Positions 20,620 through 29,160 of a stretch of 33,128 nt of DNA are shown here, piece by piece; positions within the stretch are counted from its first letter, which is position 1, and the number at the start of each line of letters is the position of its first letter. A program made the translations under genes and the position numbers. This DNA comes from a virus. The notes below the pieces were generated by a model. It was not told where the DNA came from and ran no database searches. It worked only from the letters and a program-made list of their open reading frames with translations. Location: IMG/VR virus record IMGVR_UViG_3300021513_000015, positions 1-33,128 of that record; one strand, written 5' to 3'.

Positions 20620-21624
20620 ATGCCACGAGATCCCACGAAATTTCAGGCAATCCCAGAAGATTTTATCGTTACACCACCAAAACTCGAAAAGAGTATCGAA
20701 GCCAGAGCATGGGCAATTCTCGGCAGGCCTCTTGAAAAAGCCCGCAAATACATTTCCGATCCGTCACAAGCACCAAAAGGTGTCAAAGTGCAGCGCGGGA
20801 AAAAGGGCGGCTACTACTACGAGGCGGAGCCCGTGCGCACATCACTGAAGACGCAACCGGACGAAGTCAAGAGAGCGGTGAAAGACATGTATGACAAGGG
20901 CATGGATGCGAAGGCGATTGCAGACGAACTCGAAAGCGAGCATGGTGTCAAGGTGCATCCCGAGACAGTGAATCGGTTTCTTGAGCGAGAAGGTATCTCG
21001 GTTAGACCAAAACGGGAGACCGTGAGCCGCCGTGATGTCGAGGCACAGCAGAAGACGATCGAGGAGCAGGCGAAGCAGATCGAGGATATGAGTAGCAAAC
21101 TCAAAGCACTGAAGAGTGATGTGGACTTCTATAAGGAGAAATATACCGCGCTCGATAAAGAGAATGCCGCGATGAAACAGGAGATCGCCAACCTCCGGGC
21201 GATGTACGAAGCGCTGAAGAAACCAGAGGGTGGGGCAACGGAGGAGACAACACCAGAGGAGGAAAAAGAACCGGAGCCCTCGAAAATTGAAGACAAATTA
21301 GGCATGTCCGGATTGAGCGAGAATGCATCTAAAATCGTAAAAGAACTTCAGCTTGATTTTTCAGAGGTTAAACCCTCTGGAAGTGACAACAAAGGCGGAT
21401 GGAGTCCTAAACAAGAATCAGAGATGATTCATAATGTAAACCGATTTGCCACAGCCGCGAAAAAACAATATAATGAAGGCGATTTCAAAAATGCCTATCT
21501 AAATATGCGGAATTACGTGATGGCTAAAAACAGACTTATGGGCAAGCCTATTGATGAATTCGATTTAAATGATTCTCTATACGAGATTGATAAAATGATG
21601 CGGAATACTGCGAAGGAATCATGA
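20620..21624 (+). CDS. Coiled-coil virion-associated protein sharing the portal linker motif
   Basis: A 334-residue protein. Residues 40-68 (ARKYISDPSQAPKGVKVQRG, then KKGGYYYE) repeat the 28-residue motif of the portal. A resolvase-like helix-turn-helix stretch follows at about 80-125, then a long coiled coil (about 135-200), an acidic linker and a C-terminal helical domain. It follows the portal by 2 bp. It may be a scaffold, an ejected internal protein or a DNA-binding protein. It does not look like an HK97-type capsid protein. Confidence 0.6.
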   Translation: MPRDPTKFQAIPEDFIVTPPKLEKSIEARAWAILGRPLEKARKYISDPSQAPKGVKVQRGKKGGYYYEAEPVRTSLKTQPDEVKRAVKDMYDKGMDAKAIADELESEHGVKVHPETVNRFLEREGISVRPKRETVSRRDVEAQQKTIEEQAKQIEDMSSKLKALKSDVDFYKEKYTALDKENAAMKQEIANLRAMYEALKKPEGGATEETTPEEEKEPEPSKIEDKLGMSGLSENASKIVKELQLDFSEVKPSGSDNKGGWSPKQESEMIHNVNRFATAAKKQYNEGDFKNAYLNMRNYVMAKNRLMGKPIDEFDLNDSLYEIDKMMRNTAKES

Positions 21625-22280
21625 CCACAACATACTGCACCTCATCGGACGTTGCAAAACTCATCTGGCGGAACGGCGACGGATCAGACTTCAGCGCCAC
21701 CACAAACCCCACCAAGTCTTTCGTGGAAGAGCTGATCAACGCGGCGGAGGACGATATAGACAACCTCACACACCACGCATGGCGAAGCACTCTTGTGTCA
21801 GATGAAATACATGATCTGATCCTCGATCGCGTGAACTATCGGCGATGGTGGGGATACTACGGGCGGGTTCATCTGAATCACCGGAAGATCCACGAGTTCG
21901 TTAGCGACACACATAAGATCGAGATATGGGACGGCTCGAACTGGGTTGATCTGGCACTGGATGCGAACGGATACACTGAAGGACGTGATGAGGACTACTG
22001 GATCGACTACGAGAAAGGTATCATCTACTTCGTGAACACGTACCCCCATGTGGTTCAAGAGGCAGTCAAAGTGACCTACGCTTATGGCGACACCGTTGTT
22101 CCCAGCGACATCAAACTTGCATGTATGAGAATGGTCGCCATCGATCTGGCGATGCAGGATGATCGCAGTGTGCTCCTGCCGGAAGGATCGGATAACATCC
22201 GGCAGCCGAATAAAGTCGAGATATGGCAGGCGGCAGTCGAGAAAACGCTCGAAAAGTATATGGAGATTGTGTCGGTGTAA
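21621..22280 (+). CDS. Head-tail connector protein, gp6-like
   Basis: A 219-residue protein. The N-terminal helices (TSSDVAKLIWRNGDG, then FVEELINAAEDDIDNLTHHA) match the head-completion adaptors of the HK97 gp6/SPP1 gp15 type. The middle holds beta strands (IEIWDGSNWVDL, GIIYFVNTYP) and the end a helix. Such proteins form the ring below the portal. It overlaps the previous gene by 4 bp. Confidence 0.75.
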   Translation: MTTTYCTSSDVAKLIWRNGDGSDFSATTNPTKSFVEELINAAEDDIDNLTHHAWRSTLVSDEIHDLILDRVNYRRWWGYYGRVHLNHRKIHEFVSDTHKIEIWDGSNWVDLALDANGYTEGRDEDYWIDYEKGIIYFVNTYPHVVQEAVKVTYAYGDTVVPSDIKLACMRMVAIDLAMQDDRSVLLPEGSDNIRQPNKVEIWQAAVEKTLEKYMEIVSV

Positions 22281-22281
22281 A

Positions 22282-22458
22282 TCAAATATTTCCAAGAACC
22301 AACATAATTGCGTTTGTAAGTTCTTCATCCGTATCAAATATCTCATCCTCGACACCATGAAGGATTATACACGTTTCATTAAAATCGTCTGCAATCATAT
22401 CATGTCTGCGATCATTCCCAACATTAGGACGTGTTATTTCAATCCGATCTATCTTCAT
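22282..22458 (-). CDS. Small acidic protein in an antisense accessory pair
   Basis: A 58-residue acidic protein (MKIDRIEITRPNVGNDRRHD...) encoded against the direction of the structural genes. GAGGTGA precedes the ATG. It is downstream of a winged-helix gene in the same orientation, so the two form a small operon. Function is unknown. Confidence 0.6.
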   Translation of the reverse strand: MKIDRIEITRPNVGNDRRHDMIADDFNETCIILHGVEDEIFDTDEELTNAIMLVLGNI

Positions 22459-22485
22459 TCAATCACCTCGATCGTGAAATCTACA

Positions 22486-22878
22486 TCATGCACCACCGGG
22501 GACGCTGTATGCGCACTTGGAGATAAGTCTCACCTCTAATACACCCCAATCATCCACCTTATAATCTAACTCTTTAAGCACTAATTCTTTCGCTTCGCTC
22601 TTCGTTTCGGCGATTGCGAACGCCAGCCCACCGGTGTAATCCGGACTAAAATCAGTCCATACAAACAGTTTCAACTCACCTGTGCCATACGATCCGTTCT
22701 TGATCCGGTACAGATTTCCACGCGGCTCTCGAACGATTTCCACCGTCCCTTCGGTGGCGAGTTCGTTCACCACGCGGCGCACGTATTCCTGGGTGTAATG
22801 CAACTCTTCCGCGAGTTTGCGGCTATTGTCGCATCCGGAAGCGATTGCTCGCGTGATGTCTTCTTTTGCTGTCATCAT
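22486..22878 (-). CDS. Winged-helix transcription regulator, moron-like
   Basis: A 130-residue protein. Residues about 5-45 (KEDITRAIASGCDNSRKLAE then ELHYTQEYVRRVVNELATEG) are a helix-turn-helix, followed by a wing (TVEIVREPRGNLYRI). The C-terminal 70 residues form a mixed domain that could bind a ligand. It lies antisense within the tail-gene cluster with its own promoter, like the morons of bacterial prophages that stay active in lysogeny. The tandem ATGs at 22878 and 22875 are both possible, with AGGA just upstream. Confidence 0.7.
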   Translation of the reverse strand: MMTAKEDITRAIASGCDNSRKLAEELHYTQEYVRRVVNELATEGTVEIVREPRGNLYRIKNGSYGTGELKLFVWTDFSPDYTGGLAFAIAETKSEAKELVLKELDYKVDDWGVLEVRLISKCAYSVPGGA

Positions 22879-22886
22879 GTTCCTAT

Positions 22887-22908
22887 ATCGTGACGATGGT
22901 ATTTAAAT
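22887..22908. promoter_or_regulatory. Divergent promoter with TATTTAAATA palindrome
   Basis: GGTATTTAAATATACC is nearly self-complementary around TATTTAAATA and reads as a TATA box on both strands. It lies between the antisense regulator and the rightward tail gene. The palindrome could also be the regulator's operator. Confidence 0.5.
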
Positions 22909-22959
22909 ATACCGCCGCCAAAAAGTTAATCAGTTAGTCAGTCAGTCAAGGTGAATTTA

Positions 22960-23379
22960 ATGGAACACGATGTCGTGCAGATCACAGTCGATCTGCTAAA
23001 TGACAACTGGAACGCTGCCAATGTCAGTAAACCTACAATCGGGATAAGCGAGGATATAAAGCGGCTCGATCTCAACAATAAAGACGGGATCATTGTTTAC
23101 GAAACGGGTCCGAAACTCCGTGAAAAAGGAAATCTCTTTTATTCAGTCGAGGATTTGAATTCATTCGTTTCTATCGACATCCGAACCATCAAAAACAGAA
23201 CGCGGCTTTACGATCTCATCACCGAAGTGGATCGAATCCGGACACTAAAACGCAACGATCCACATACTGACTGGCATACTATCTATCACCTCCGCAGCAC
23301 CCCATTCACGAACAAACACACTCTCCTGTGGCGTGAGGTTGTGGAATGGCGGTTTGTCAGGAGGAAGGTGAGTTTATGA
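22960..23379 (+). CDS. Tail completion/terminator-like protein
   Basis: A 139-residue protein starting MEHDVVQITVDLLNDNWNAA. It has an N-terminal helix, beta strands and a C-terminal strand after TPFTNKHTLLWREVVEWRF. Size, fold pattern and position between connector and tail tube fit a tail-completion protein. Sequence identity to a named family was not recognised. AAGGTGAA is the Shine-Dalgarno site for ATG 22960; GTG 22951 lies inside it. Confidence 0.5.
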   Translation: MEHDVVQITVDLLNDNWNAANVSKPTIGISEDIKRLDLNNKDGIIVYETGPKLREKGNLFYSVEDLNSFVSIDIRTIKNRTRLYDLITEVDRIRTLKRNDPHTDWHTIYHLRSTPFTNKHTLLWREVVEWRFVRRKVSL

Positions 23380-23380
23380 G

Positions 23381-23398
23381 TTTAAGTTATAACTTGAA
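23381..23398. repeat. GTTATAAC palindrome, copy 2
   Basis: TTTAAGTTATAACTTGAA, centred on GTTATAAC with one mismatch in the arms. It sits right after the tail completion stop codon and 15 bp before the next ATG, as with the other copies near gene starts. Confidence 0.55.
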
Positions 23399-23413
23399 AA
23401 CGAGGATACGCGT

Positions 23414-23590
23414 ATGAAACTACGAAACACAACGGGAGAAGGGCGCAAGATATGTGACGAAGATCGCTGCATACTCGTTGGCAACGGCGAGGAGTTCGAG
23501 GTCTCTGACAATCTTGGCAAAGAACTGATCAAACAGGGATTCTCGGCGATTAAACCGGAATCATCAACAACTAAAGGAGGCAAAGACTAA
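23414..23590 (+). CDS. Small hypothetical protein before the tail tube gene
   Basis: A 58-residue protein (MKLRNTTGEGRKICDEDRCI...). The central part (LVGNGEEFEVSDNLGKELIK) resembles the short beta/alpha domain of small phage head or tail decoration proteins. Its stop overlaps the tail tube start, and its last codons (AAAGGAGG) are that gene's Shine-Dalgarno site. A palindrome lies just upstream. Confidence 0.6.
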   Translation: MKLRNTTGEGRKICDEDRCILVGNGEEFEVSDNLGKELIKQGFSAIKPESSTTKGGKD

Positions 23591-24579
23591 TGGCGGAAGG
23601 CTCTTTGATTTACAGGCCAAATTTGGCACAACTGACGTGGGCAGAGGAGTCGTCTTTCAATGAAACGCCGACTCAAGGCGCACAGACGACACCGTTTGGG
23701 GTGATCGATGAGGAAGTCCGGCTTCCCGATCCAGAGATAAATTACTTCGCGCACCGGAATATCGGGGATGGTGCAGATATCTCTATCGTCACCCCTGGTG
23801 CGAGAACACTATCCGGCAGCATCCCCTTCCTTGTACAGAACGGGAAGATACTTGCGATGATGCTCGGTAGTTGTAACACCACTGGAACAGGTCCCTACAC
23901 ACATACCATCACTGGAGCGCAGATACTTCCGAGTATGTGCATCGAAGCAGTGATGAATGACGGTACGAACGATTTCCTGAGATATTTCCGGGGCGTCAAG
24001 ATATCTGGTGGCAGGCTATCGGCAGAGGAGGAAGGCGAACTGAAGGCAACGATCGATATCGAGGCGGCTCTGGCAGAGGCAAGCTCGAATACCAAATCCA
24101 CTCTCGCGGCAGTCACGACAAAACCATACGCATTTCATCAAGGCACATGTAGCTTCTGGGGCACGACATTCGCCCGCGTCCTGAACTGGTCGATCGACAT
24201 CAAGCGATCTGTGAAGCCGCGCAGGTACATCCAGAGCACAAATGGTGCATTTCCGTATGAGATCAACGAGGGAGCGCGTGATATCGAACTATCGGCAACG
24301 ATCGTAGCGGCAGATGATCTCGGTACTGGAACACACGGCACGGAAGCGATGGAAGAACTGCTATCCCCAACAGCAGCCGGATTCGATGTGTCATTGGTTC
24401 TGACTCGTGACACAAACGATACAATCACGATCTCGAATCCAACTGCTCAGAAGTGCCATCTGAAATCCGCTCCACACCCGCTTGGAACAGGCGAAGACTC
24501 TCCGATATCGCTTTCGATACTGATGAAAGGCGTGGAGATCACGGTTATAGATTCGATCTCAAGTTATCCTGCGGAATAG
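23590..24579 (+). CDS. Major tail tube protein
   Basis: A 329-residue protein. The N-terminus (AQLTWAEESSFNETPTQGAQ) has the pattern of tail tube proteins, where a conserved W-x-E-E-x-x-F/Y-N/G-T-x-P follows a short lead. TLSGSIPFLVQNGKILAMML and repeated strand pairs fit two tail-tube-like barrels. Position before the chaperone and tape-measure genes supports the call. A tube protein of this length suggests an extra domain. Confidence 0.75.
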   Translation: MAEGSLIYRPNLAQLTWAEESSFNETPTQGAQTTPFGVIDEEVRLPDPEINYFAHRNIGDGADISIVTPGARTLSGSIPFLVQNGKILAMMLGSCNTTGTGPYTHTITGAQILPSMCIEAVMNDGTNDFLRYFRGVKISGGRLSAEEEGELKATIDIEAALAEASSNTKSTLAAVTTKPYAFHQGTCSFWGTTFARVLNWSIDIKRSVKPRRYIQSTNGAFPYEINEGARDIELSATIVAADDLGTGTHGTEAMEELLSPTAAGFDVSLVLTRDTNDTITISNPTAQKCHLKSAPHPLGTGEDSPISLSILMKGVEITVIDSISSYPAE

Positions 24580-24589
24580 AGGTGAACCA

Positions 24590-24979
24590 ATGGAACAAGA
24601 CGTATTACCAATCGGGACAGACGAAAACGAGTTGTACGCAGATCAGAATGAGCGGATAGTCGTCATCCCATACAAAGGTAAGCGGTGGGAGTTCACTGTC
24701 CGCGACCTGACGTGGGCGGAACACCAGACCATTGCCTCGAAGATGGCACGGATGCGGATGGGCGGCAAAGGTGCGACAGACGCGATGGTGGACATACTCG
24801 AAGGCAATATTGCGTATCTCCTGAAAGCGATCGTCAAAGCACCGTTCCCACTGACCCGCGCATCGTTTCTACGGCTCGACAAGGAATTCGGGCGATTGCT
24901 TGTGCAATACATCATCGAGAATAACCCCGCGGAGGCTGAAGAAAAAAACTCCGAGCAGCCATCAGAGGACTCCCGGTAG
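24590..24979 (+). CDS. Tail assembly chaperone, short form (gpG-like)
   Basis: A 129-residue protein between tail tube and tape measure, the fixed place of the chaperones G and GT. It is mixed strand then helical (TVRDLTWAEHQTIASKMARM), ending in an acidic tail. GAGGTG precedes the ATG. Near its end lies A AAA AAC, a slippery heptamer in the right frame for a -1 shift, see the longer product. Confidence 0.75.
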   Translation: MEQDVLPIGTDENELYADQNERIVVIPYKGKRWEFTVRDLTWAEHQTIASKMARMRMGGKGATDAMVDILEGNIAYLLKAIVKAPFPLTRASFLRLDKEFGRLLVQYIIENNPAEAEEKNSEQPSEDSR

Positions 24980-25146
24980 ATCCCTACTACGCCGCAGCGG
25001 CGATCGAGTTCACGCTCATGCGCGAACTCCACTTACCGCTATCCGAAATCCGGAAGATGTCCGTGCGCGAGGTGATGGGACTGATGGTTTTGATAGACGA
25101 GCATGCCAGGATCATGAAGGAGAAGATGGACGATGCCAGACGATGA
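24590..25146 (+). CDS. Tail assembly chaperone, -1 frameshift long form (GT-like)
   Basis: The heptamer A AAA AAC at 24943-24949 is read as AAA AAC in the zero frame. Slipping back one base opens a frame of 65 codons directly to the TGA at 25144-25146: LRAAIRGLPVDPYYAAAAIE and then FTLMRELHLPLSEIRKMSVR. The extension is protein-like and has no start codon of its own with a ribosome binding site near its beginning. It ends 14 bp inside the tape measure gene, as in lambda-type G-GT-H. A small CGCCG-CAG-CGGCG hairpin lies about 40 nt downstream. Confidence 0.7.
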
Positions 25147-27076
25147 GATAGCCGGATTGAGCGTTGTCGTGAAGGCTGAAGTAGAGCAGGCGACAAAAGC
25201 ACTCACGAATCTGTCACGGCAGTTCGAGAATACTGCAATGGTAGCGCAAGAAGGCACTGCAATTCAGGAAGCCTCTTTTGTCGAGGTTGAGCGGGGGATG
25301 GATCACAATCTGAAGCAGCATAAGAAACACAGCGAAGGGGTGATGGGCGCGCTCAAGAAGATCGGTTTAGCGTGGACAGCGATCACCGGTGCGGCAACTG
25401 CTGGCATCTACGGACTTCTCAGAGCGTCATCTTATGGCTCGCTATATTTCGGACAATGGGGCGCAATTACAAAAGACATCGCCAATACTGCGATTAAACC
25501 ATTGATCCCCACATTAAACGATGCCACGAATGCGTACAAACGGTTCGCCGACAATCTCAAAGAAAAGGGCGTATGGGACGCGTTGAAAATCTCTATTTTA
25601 GATGCCATTGACTGGTTCAATAATCTCGATCTTGGGTTACAGGTGCTCATAGCCACACTTGCGGTATTGACGGGCGTCACTGGTATTGCAGCGGTTATAG
25701 CCGCAGTATCGGCGCTGGCTCCTGCTATCTATGCCGTAATCGCCGTCCTCACGGGACCGGTGGGGCTTGTGCTTGCGGTTGCCGCCGTGATAGCAATCTT
25801 CGCATCGTGGTGGTCAAAAACAGAGGACGGTAAGCGAGTGATCAATGATCTGAAAAACGCGTGGGATACATTTAAAAATGATGTGGAAGACGTTGGATAT
25901 CTCACTGCTGCGAAAAACGCGCTAAGTAATTTTATTGATTGGATATTCTCTCCGGAGCAGTGGGTAATTAAAGATAGTCCGTTGGATCACTTCCTGAGAT
26001 TTTTCACTGAAGATATCCCCAACGCAGTGGATGATATGATCGCTTATATCGGGGGCATAACATGGCCATCCATCCCGAATCCGTTCGACATCGATTGGTG
26101 TGCTTACATCCCGGGGTGGGTTGCTGGCATATTGGGGATATGCGAGGACAAAAAGAAGACAGATTGGACAATAACATGGCCCGAGATATCCAATCCATTC
26201 GAGGGCATCTTTGATCCGATCACCGATTTCACATCGGAAGCGGCAACATACGGTGGCAATCTAATCGACAATCTGGTGTCTGGTATCAATACGGGAATGC
26301 CGAGTCTGGAGGATGCTGTCAGTGGGATCACGGACACGTTGAGCGGAATTGGTAGTGGGGGCTCCGGAAGTGCAGGAGGCGATGCAAGTGGTAGCACTGG
26401 CGGGGGCGCAGGCGGTGGTGCGGGCACCGGGCATTGGGTACCGCGTGACTTAACTAATGCGCAAAAACGTGCACTATCAGGACAATATATGGCGGGTAAT
26501 ATTACTTACGATGAATATTATCAAGCCACGCATGAATGGGTGGGAAGCGGTGGCGCAGGAGAAGTAGAACGGCCTGAATGGCGCAAGGTTATCACCAGAG
26601 TGGGCTGCGGATACGCCTCGCACGGAAACTATGTTTGCTCGGCGGATTATAGAGAAGCAGATGAACAATATGCTTCAGAATTCGGAAAAACAAGCGCCAA
26701 AACGTTGGCAGAAGCGCAATCAGCCATGATGTCCGCTATTGCTGGTATGTATATGTTGCAATCAGTGTTTAATTCACTGACAGAAGAGCAGCAGCAAATG
26801 TTCATGGATAGGCATGGTGGACTTGTAGATGATACTTCGCTTGAGGTCACTACTCAATATGCACAGGGTGGCTATGTCCCCTCAACAAGTCCTGCATTGG
26901 TGCACGCGGGTGAATATGTGGTGCCGCGAGGCGGAACGCTCGTGAAAGAGGGCGGCCTCCCCAACGTAACAATCAACCTCACCGTTAATAACGGCACGCA
27001 GCGAGACTCGAAGGCGCTTGCAGATGATATCTCCCGAATCATCTCAACCGAGATCAGGAGGCTGGTGAAGGCATGA
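25133..27076 (+). CDS. Tape measure protein
   Basis: A 647-residue protein. The N-terminus is helical; about residues 165-225 are strongly hydrophobic and Ala/Val/Ile-rich, enough for two to three membrane-spanning helices. The middle has repeated WP-x-I-x-NPF segments (GITWPSIPNPF; ITWPEISNPF). A Gly/Ser-rich stretch follows near 400-430. The end (YAQGGYVPSTSPALVHAGEY and VVPRGG) is a signature of tape measure C-termini. It sets tail length and may cross the host membrane at DNA entry. At about 1.5 angstrom per residue the tail would be near 100 nm. Confidence 0.85.
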   Translation: MPDDEIAGLSVVVKAEVEQATKALTNLSRQFENTAMVAQEGTAIQEASFVEVERGMDHNLKQHKKHSEGVMGALKKIGLAWTAITGAATAGIYGLLRASSYGSLYFGQWGAITKDIANTAIKPLIPTLNDATNAYKRFADNLKEKGVWDALKISILDAIDWFNNLDLGLQVLIATLAVLTGVTGIAAVIAAVSALAPAIYAVIAVLTGPVGLVLAVAAVIAIFASWWSKTEDGKRVINDLKNAWDTFKNDVEDVGYLTAAKNALSNFIDWIFSPEQWVIKDSPLDHFLRFFTEDIPNAVDDMIAYIGGITWPSIPNPFDIDWCAYIPGWVAGILGICEDKKKTDWTITWPEISNPFEGIFDPITDFTSEAATYGGNLIDNLVSGINTGMPSLEDAVSGITDTLSGIGSGGSGSAGGDASGSTGGGAGGGAGTGHWVPRDLTNAQKRALSGQYMAGNITYDEYYQATHEWVGSGGAGEVERPEWRKVITRVGCGYASHGNYVCSADYREADEQYASEFGKTSAKTLAEAQSAMMSAIAGMYMLQSVFNSLTEEQQQMFMDRHGGLVDDTSLEVTTQYAQGGYVPSTSPALVHAGEYVVPRGGTLVKEGGLPNVTINLTVNNGTQRDSKALADDISRIISTEIRRLVKA

Positions 27077-27504
27077 CGCGCATAGTCAAACTCACGCCTC
27101 CGTCCGGTGTCGGCGGCGCAGATATCAAACTGAATGCGCAGCGAGTGGACTACAGTGTCCGGAATGAAATCGAAGCAGATCAGAGACCAAACGCTGCCGA
27201 ATGCCGGCAAGCACAGATGCACAGCAGCGTATGTCTGCTGACAATCACCGGAGTGTGCATCGCGGAGAACGGCAACACTGCACTCCAGAACCTCGAAGCA
27301 TTAATCACAGCGGCTTACAAGTGGTGGGAATCCATCTCGATAATGGATCAGTCCACATATCCAAAAGTCACATGGCGTGGCGAAACGGACGAATACATGT
27401 TGATACAGCGGTTTGCCTGCACGGATCGAGCGGAACTCGATGCAGATGAGTTCGATTACATCATGACGCTCGCAATCGACACAGCACCAACGGGGCGATC
27501 ATGA
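27073..27504 (+). CDS. Minor tail protein, paralogue A
   Basis: A 143-residue protein. It shares with the next protein the order: N-terminal strands, an ITGV strand (LLTITGVCIAENGN), a helix with ALITAAYKWW, then TYPKVTWRGE and a final FDYIMTLAIDT. Both are exactly 143 residues, so they arose by tandem duplication. Position after the tape measure suggests distal-tail or adaptor proteins. ATGA overlap with the tape measure gene. Confidence 0.7.
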   Translation: MTRIVKLTPPSGVGGADIKLNAQRVDYSVRNEIEADQRPNAAECRQAQMHSSVCLLTITGVCIAENGNTALQNLEALITAAYKWWESISIMDQSTYPKVTWRGETDEYMLIQRFACTDRAELDADEFDYIMTLAIDTAPTGRS

Positions 27505-27932
27505 CATTACAGGTCATACTCACGGAACCCAAAGACCTCGGCACGGACACGATCACGCTCAAAGCAGAGGAGGTGATGTATTCCATTTCGAATCCGGTGA
27601 AGTCTGATCCTGTGGCGATGATGACGGAAACTCAACAACTGCAAGTGAACGGTGGTGTGGCACAAATCGACATCACCGGTGTCATATCCGGCGCATCTGC
27701 ATCATCTGATCTGGCAGCACTGCTCACGGCAGCGAAAGAGTGGTGGTGGTATCCGGCAAATCCGGTGAACAATGATCTCACGGATAAGACGAACTTCCCC
27801 AAGATATCATGGCGCGGGAAGGAGTACTACATGCTGATCGCATCACTCAACATAACCGATCTTGCGGAAACGGATGGGAATGAGTTCGAGTACACGATGA
27901 GCATCGCAATCGACACGCGTGAGGTGGTGTGA
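27501..27932 (+). CDS. Minor tail protein, paralogue B
   Basis: A 143-residue protein matching the previous one through ITGVISG, ALLTAAKEWWW, FPKISWRGKEYYML and FEYTMSIAIDT. It differs by a short insertion after the helix and loss of the Cys residues. The pair may form a hetero-oligomeric ring between tail tube and hub. ATGA overlap with paralogue A. Confidence 0.7.
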   Translation: MTLQVILTEPKDLGTDTITLKAEEVMYSISNPVKSDPVAMMTETQQLQVNGGVAQIDITGVISGASASSDLAALLTAAKEWWWYPANPVNNDLTDKTNFPKISWRGKEYYMLIASLNITDLAETDGNEFEYTMSIAIDTREVV

Positions 27933-29125
27933 TGGCATTCGATATCAAGATCGGCGATCCTCTCACATCTGTAACGGACTTTTCGTCACTCAAGGTGATC
28001 GACACTATCGCCGGTGCGAAACGATTCGAGGCTGTGTTTGATGATGCGAACGGGAAACTCGGCACGTACAAGCAGTATGATGATGTGCAGATACTTCTGG
28101 ACAGCACGGTGATCTTCAGAGGCAGAATCGAAACCATGCTTCCCGACTTCGACACGAATACGATCGAGATCAGCGGCAAAGACTATCTCGGGGAATTGAT
28201 TGACCGGTATGTCATCGAGTCATACACATCAAAACTCCGTTCCGAAATCGTGGATCACATCGTGGAAAATTATGCCCCCTCGCTCACCAGGAACAATATT
28301 TCTTCCTCACCAGCAGATACCGAGATCACACGAACCTTCAAAACGACCGCATGGGACGTATGTGTCGATTGCGCCAATGAGGACGGATACCGGTTCTGGG
28401 CAGATACCGACAAGGACTTCCATTATGTGGAAAAAGGCTACTCAGATAGTGGTATCAGCCTCACACTTGGAAGTGACTTCATCAAGAGCATCTCCATCGA
28501 GGAGCATGGAACGGAGATCGTCAATCGCGTCACAGTGTACGGCGCCGGAACAGGCTCCTCACAGATCGCCGTGATGAAAGAAGATCCGGCATCACAGTCA
28601 CACTACGGTGTGATCAAGGAACATCGCATCATCGATACACAGATCGCGACAGAAGCGGAAGCAGAGAAGGTGGCAGACGAATACCTGTCCGAACATGCAT
28701 GGACGCTCGATATCGTGAATATCTCCACTATCGGGTTCGCATCATTGAATGCGGGCGAAAAGATGCATCTCACACTCGGACGATATGGCATCGATGACGA
28801 CTTTGTCGTGATCACAAAGACACACGAATTTCCTTCTTATTCCACAAAAATACAGGTTGCACGGTACGCGAAGCATCTGGAAGGGCTGATCGCCGATCTG
28901 ATCAACAGGATTATGTCGCTCGAACGTGCGAACATGGATGATGATGCGGTGATCGTGCGGTTCGTGAAATTCTATGAGGATATCGGACTCACGGACACGG
29001 TAATAATCACAAAACGCGATATAAACGATTCATTCCTGTTTGGATCCAGCAAGTTCGGAGTAACGAAAGTCGGGGATCGCAGATCGCAGGCGGTGGTACT
29101 GTATTCCGGAGGGGGTGCTGCGTAA
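27932..29125 (+). CDS. Baseplate hub-like protein
   Basis: A 397-residue protein. Its opening (DIKIGDPLTSVTDFSSLKVI) and the following FEAVFDDANGK and VFRGRIETMLPDFDTNTIEI resemble phage D/gp27-like hub proteins, which form a trimer at the tail tip. RFWADTDKDFHYVEKG and LNAGEKMHLTLG follow in the usual order. The end is Gly-rich. The ATG at 27932 follows the previous stop as TGATG, with GAGGTGG upstream. Confidence 0.7.
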   Translation: MAFDIKIGDPLTSVTDFSSLKVIDTIAGAKRFEAVFDDANGKLGTYKQYDDVQILLDSTVIFRGRIETMLPDFDTNTIEISGKDYLGELIDRYVIESYTSKLRSEIVDHIVENYAPSLTRNNISSSPADTEITRTFKTTAWDVCVDCANEDGYRFWADTDKDFHYVEKGYSDSGISLTLGSDFIKSISIEEHGTEIVNRVTVYGAGTGSSQIAVMKEDPASQSHYGVIKEHRIIDTQIATEAEAEKVADEYLSEHAWTLDIVNISTIGFASLNAGEKMHLTLGRYGIDDDFVVITKTHEFPSYSTKIQVARYAKHLEGLIADLINRIMSLERANMDDDAVIVRFVKFYEDIGLTDTVIITKRDINDSFLFGSSKFGVTKVGDRRSQAVVLYSGGGAA

Positions 29126-29128
29126 ATG

Positions 29129-29150
29129 TTTTTAAGTTATAACATAAAAA
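29129..29150. repeat. GTTATAAC palindrome, copy 3
   Basis: A TTTTTAA arm and an ATAAAAA arm surround GTTATAAC with one mismatch. It lies directly before the Shine-Dalgarno GAGGT of the next gene. Confidence 0.55.
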
Positions 29151-29160
29151 AGAGGTCGCA

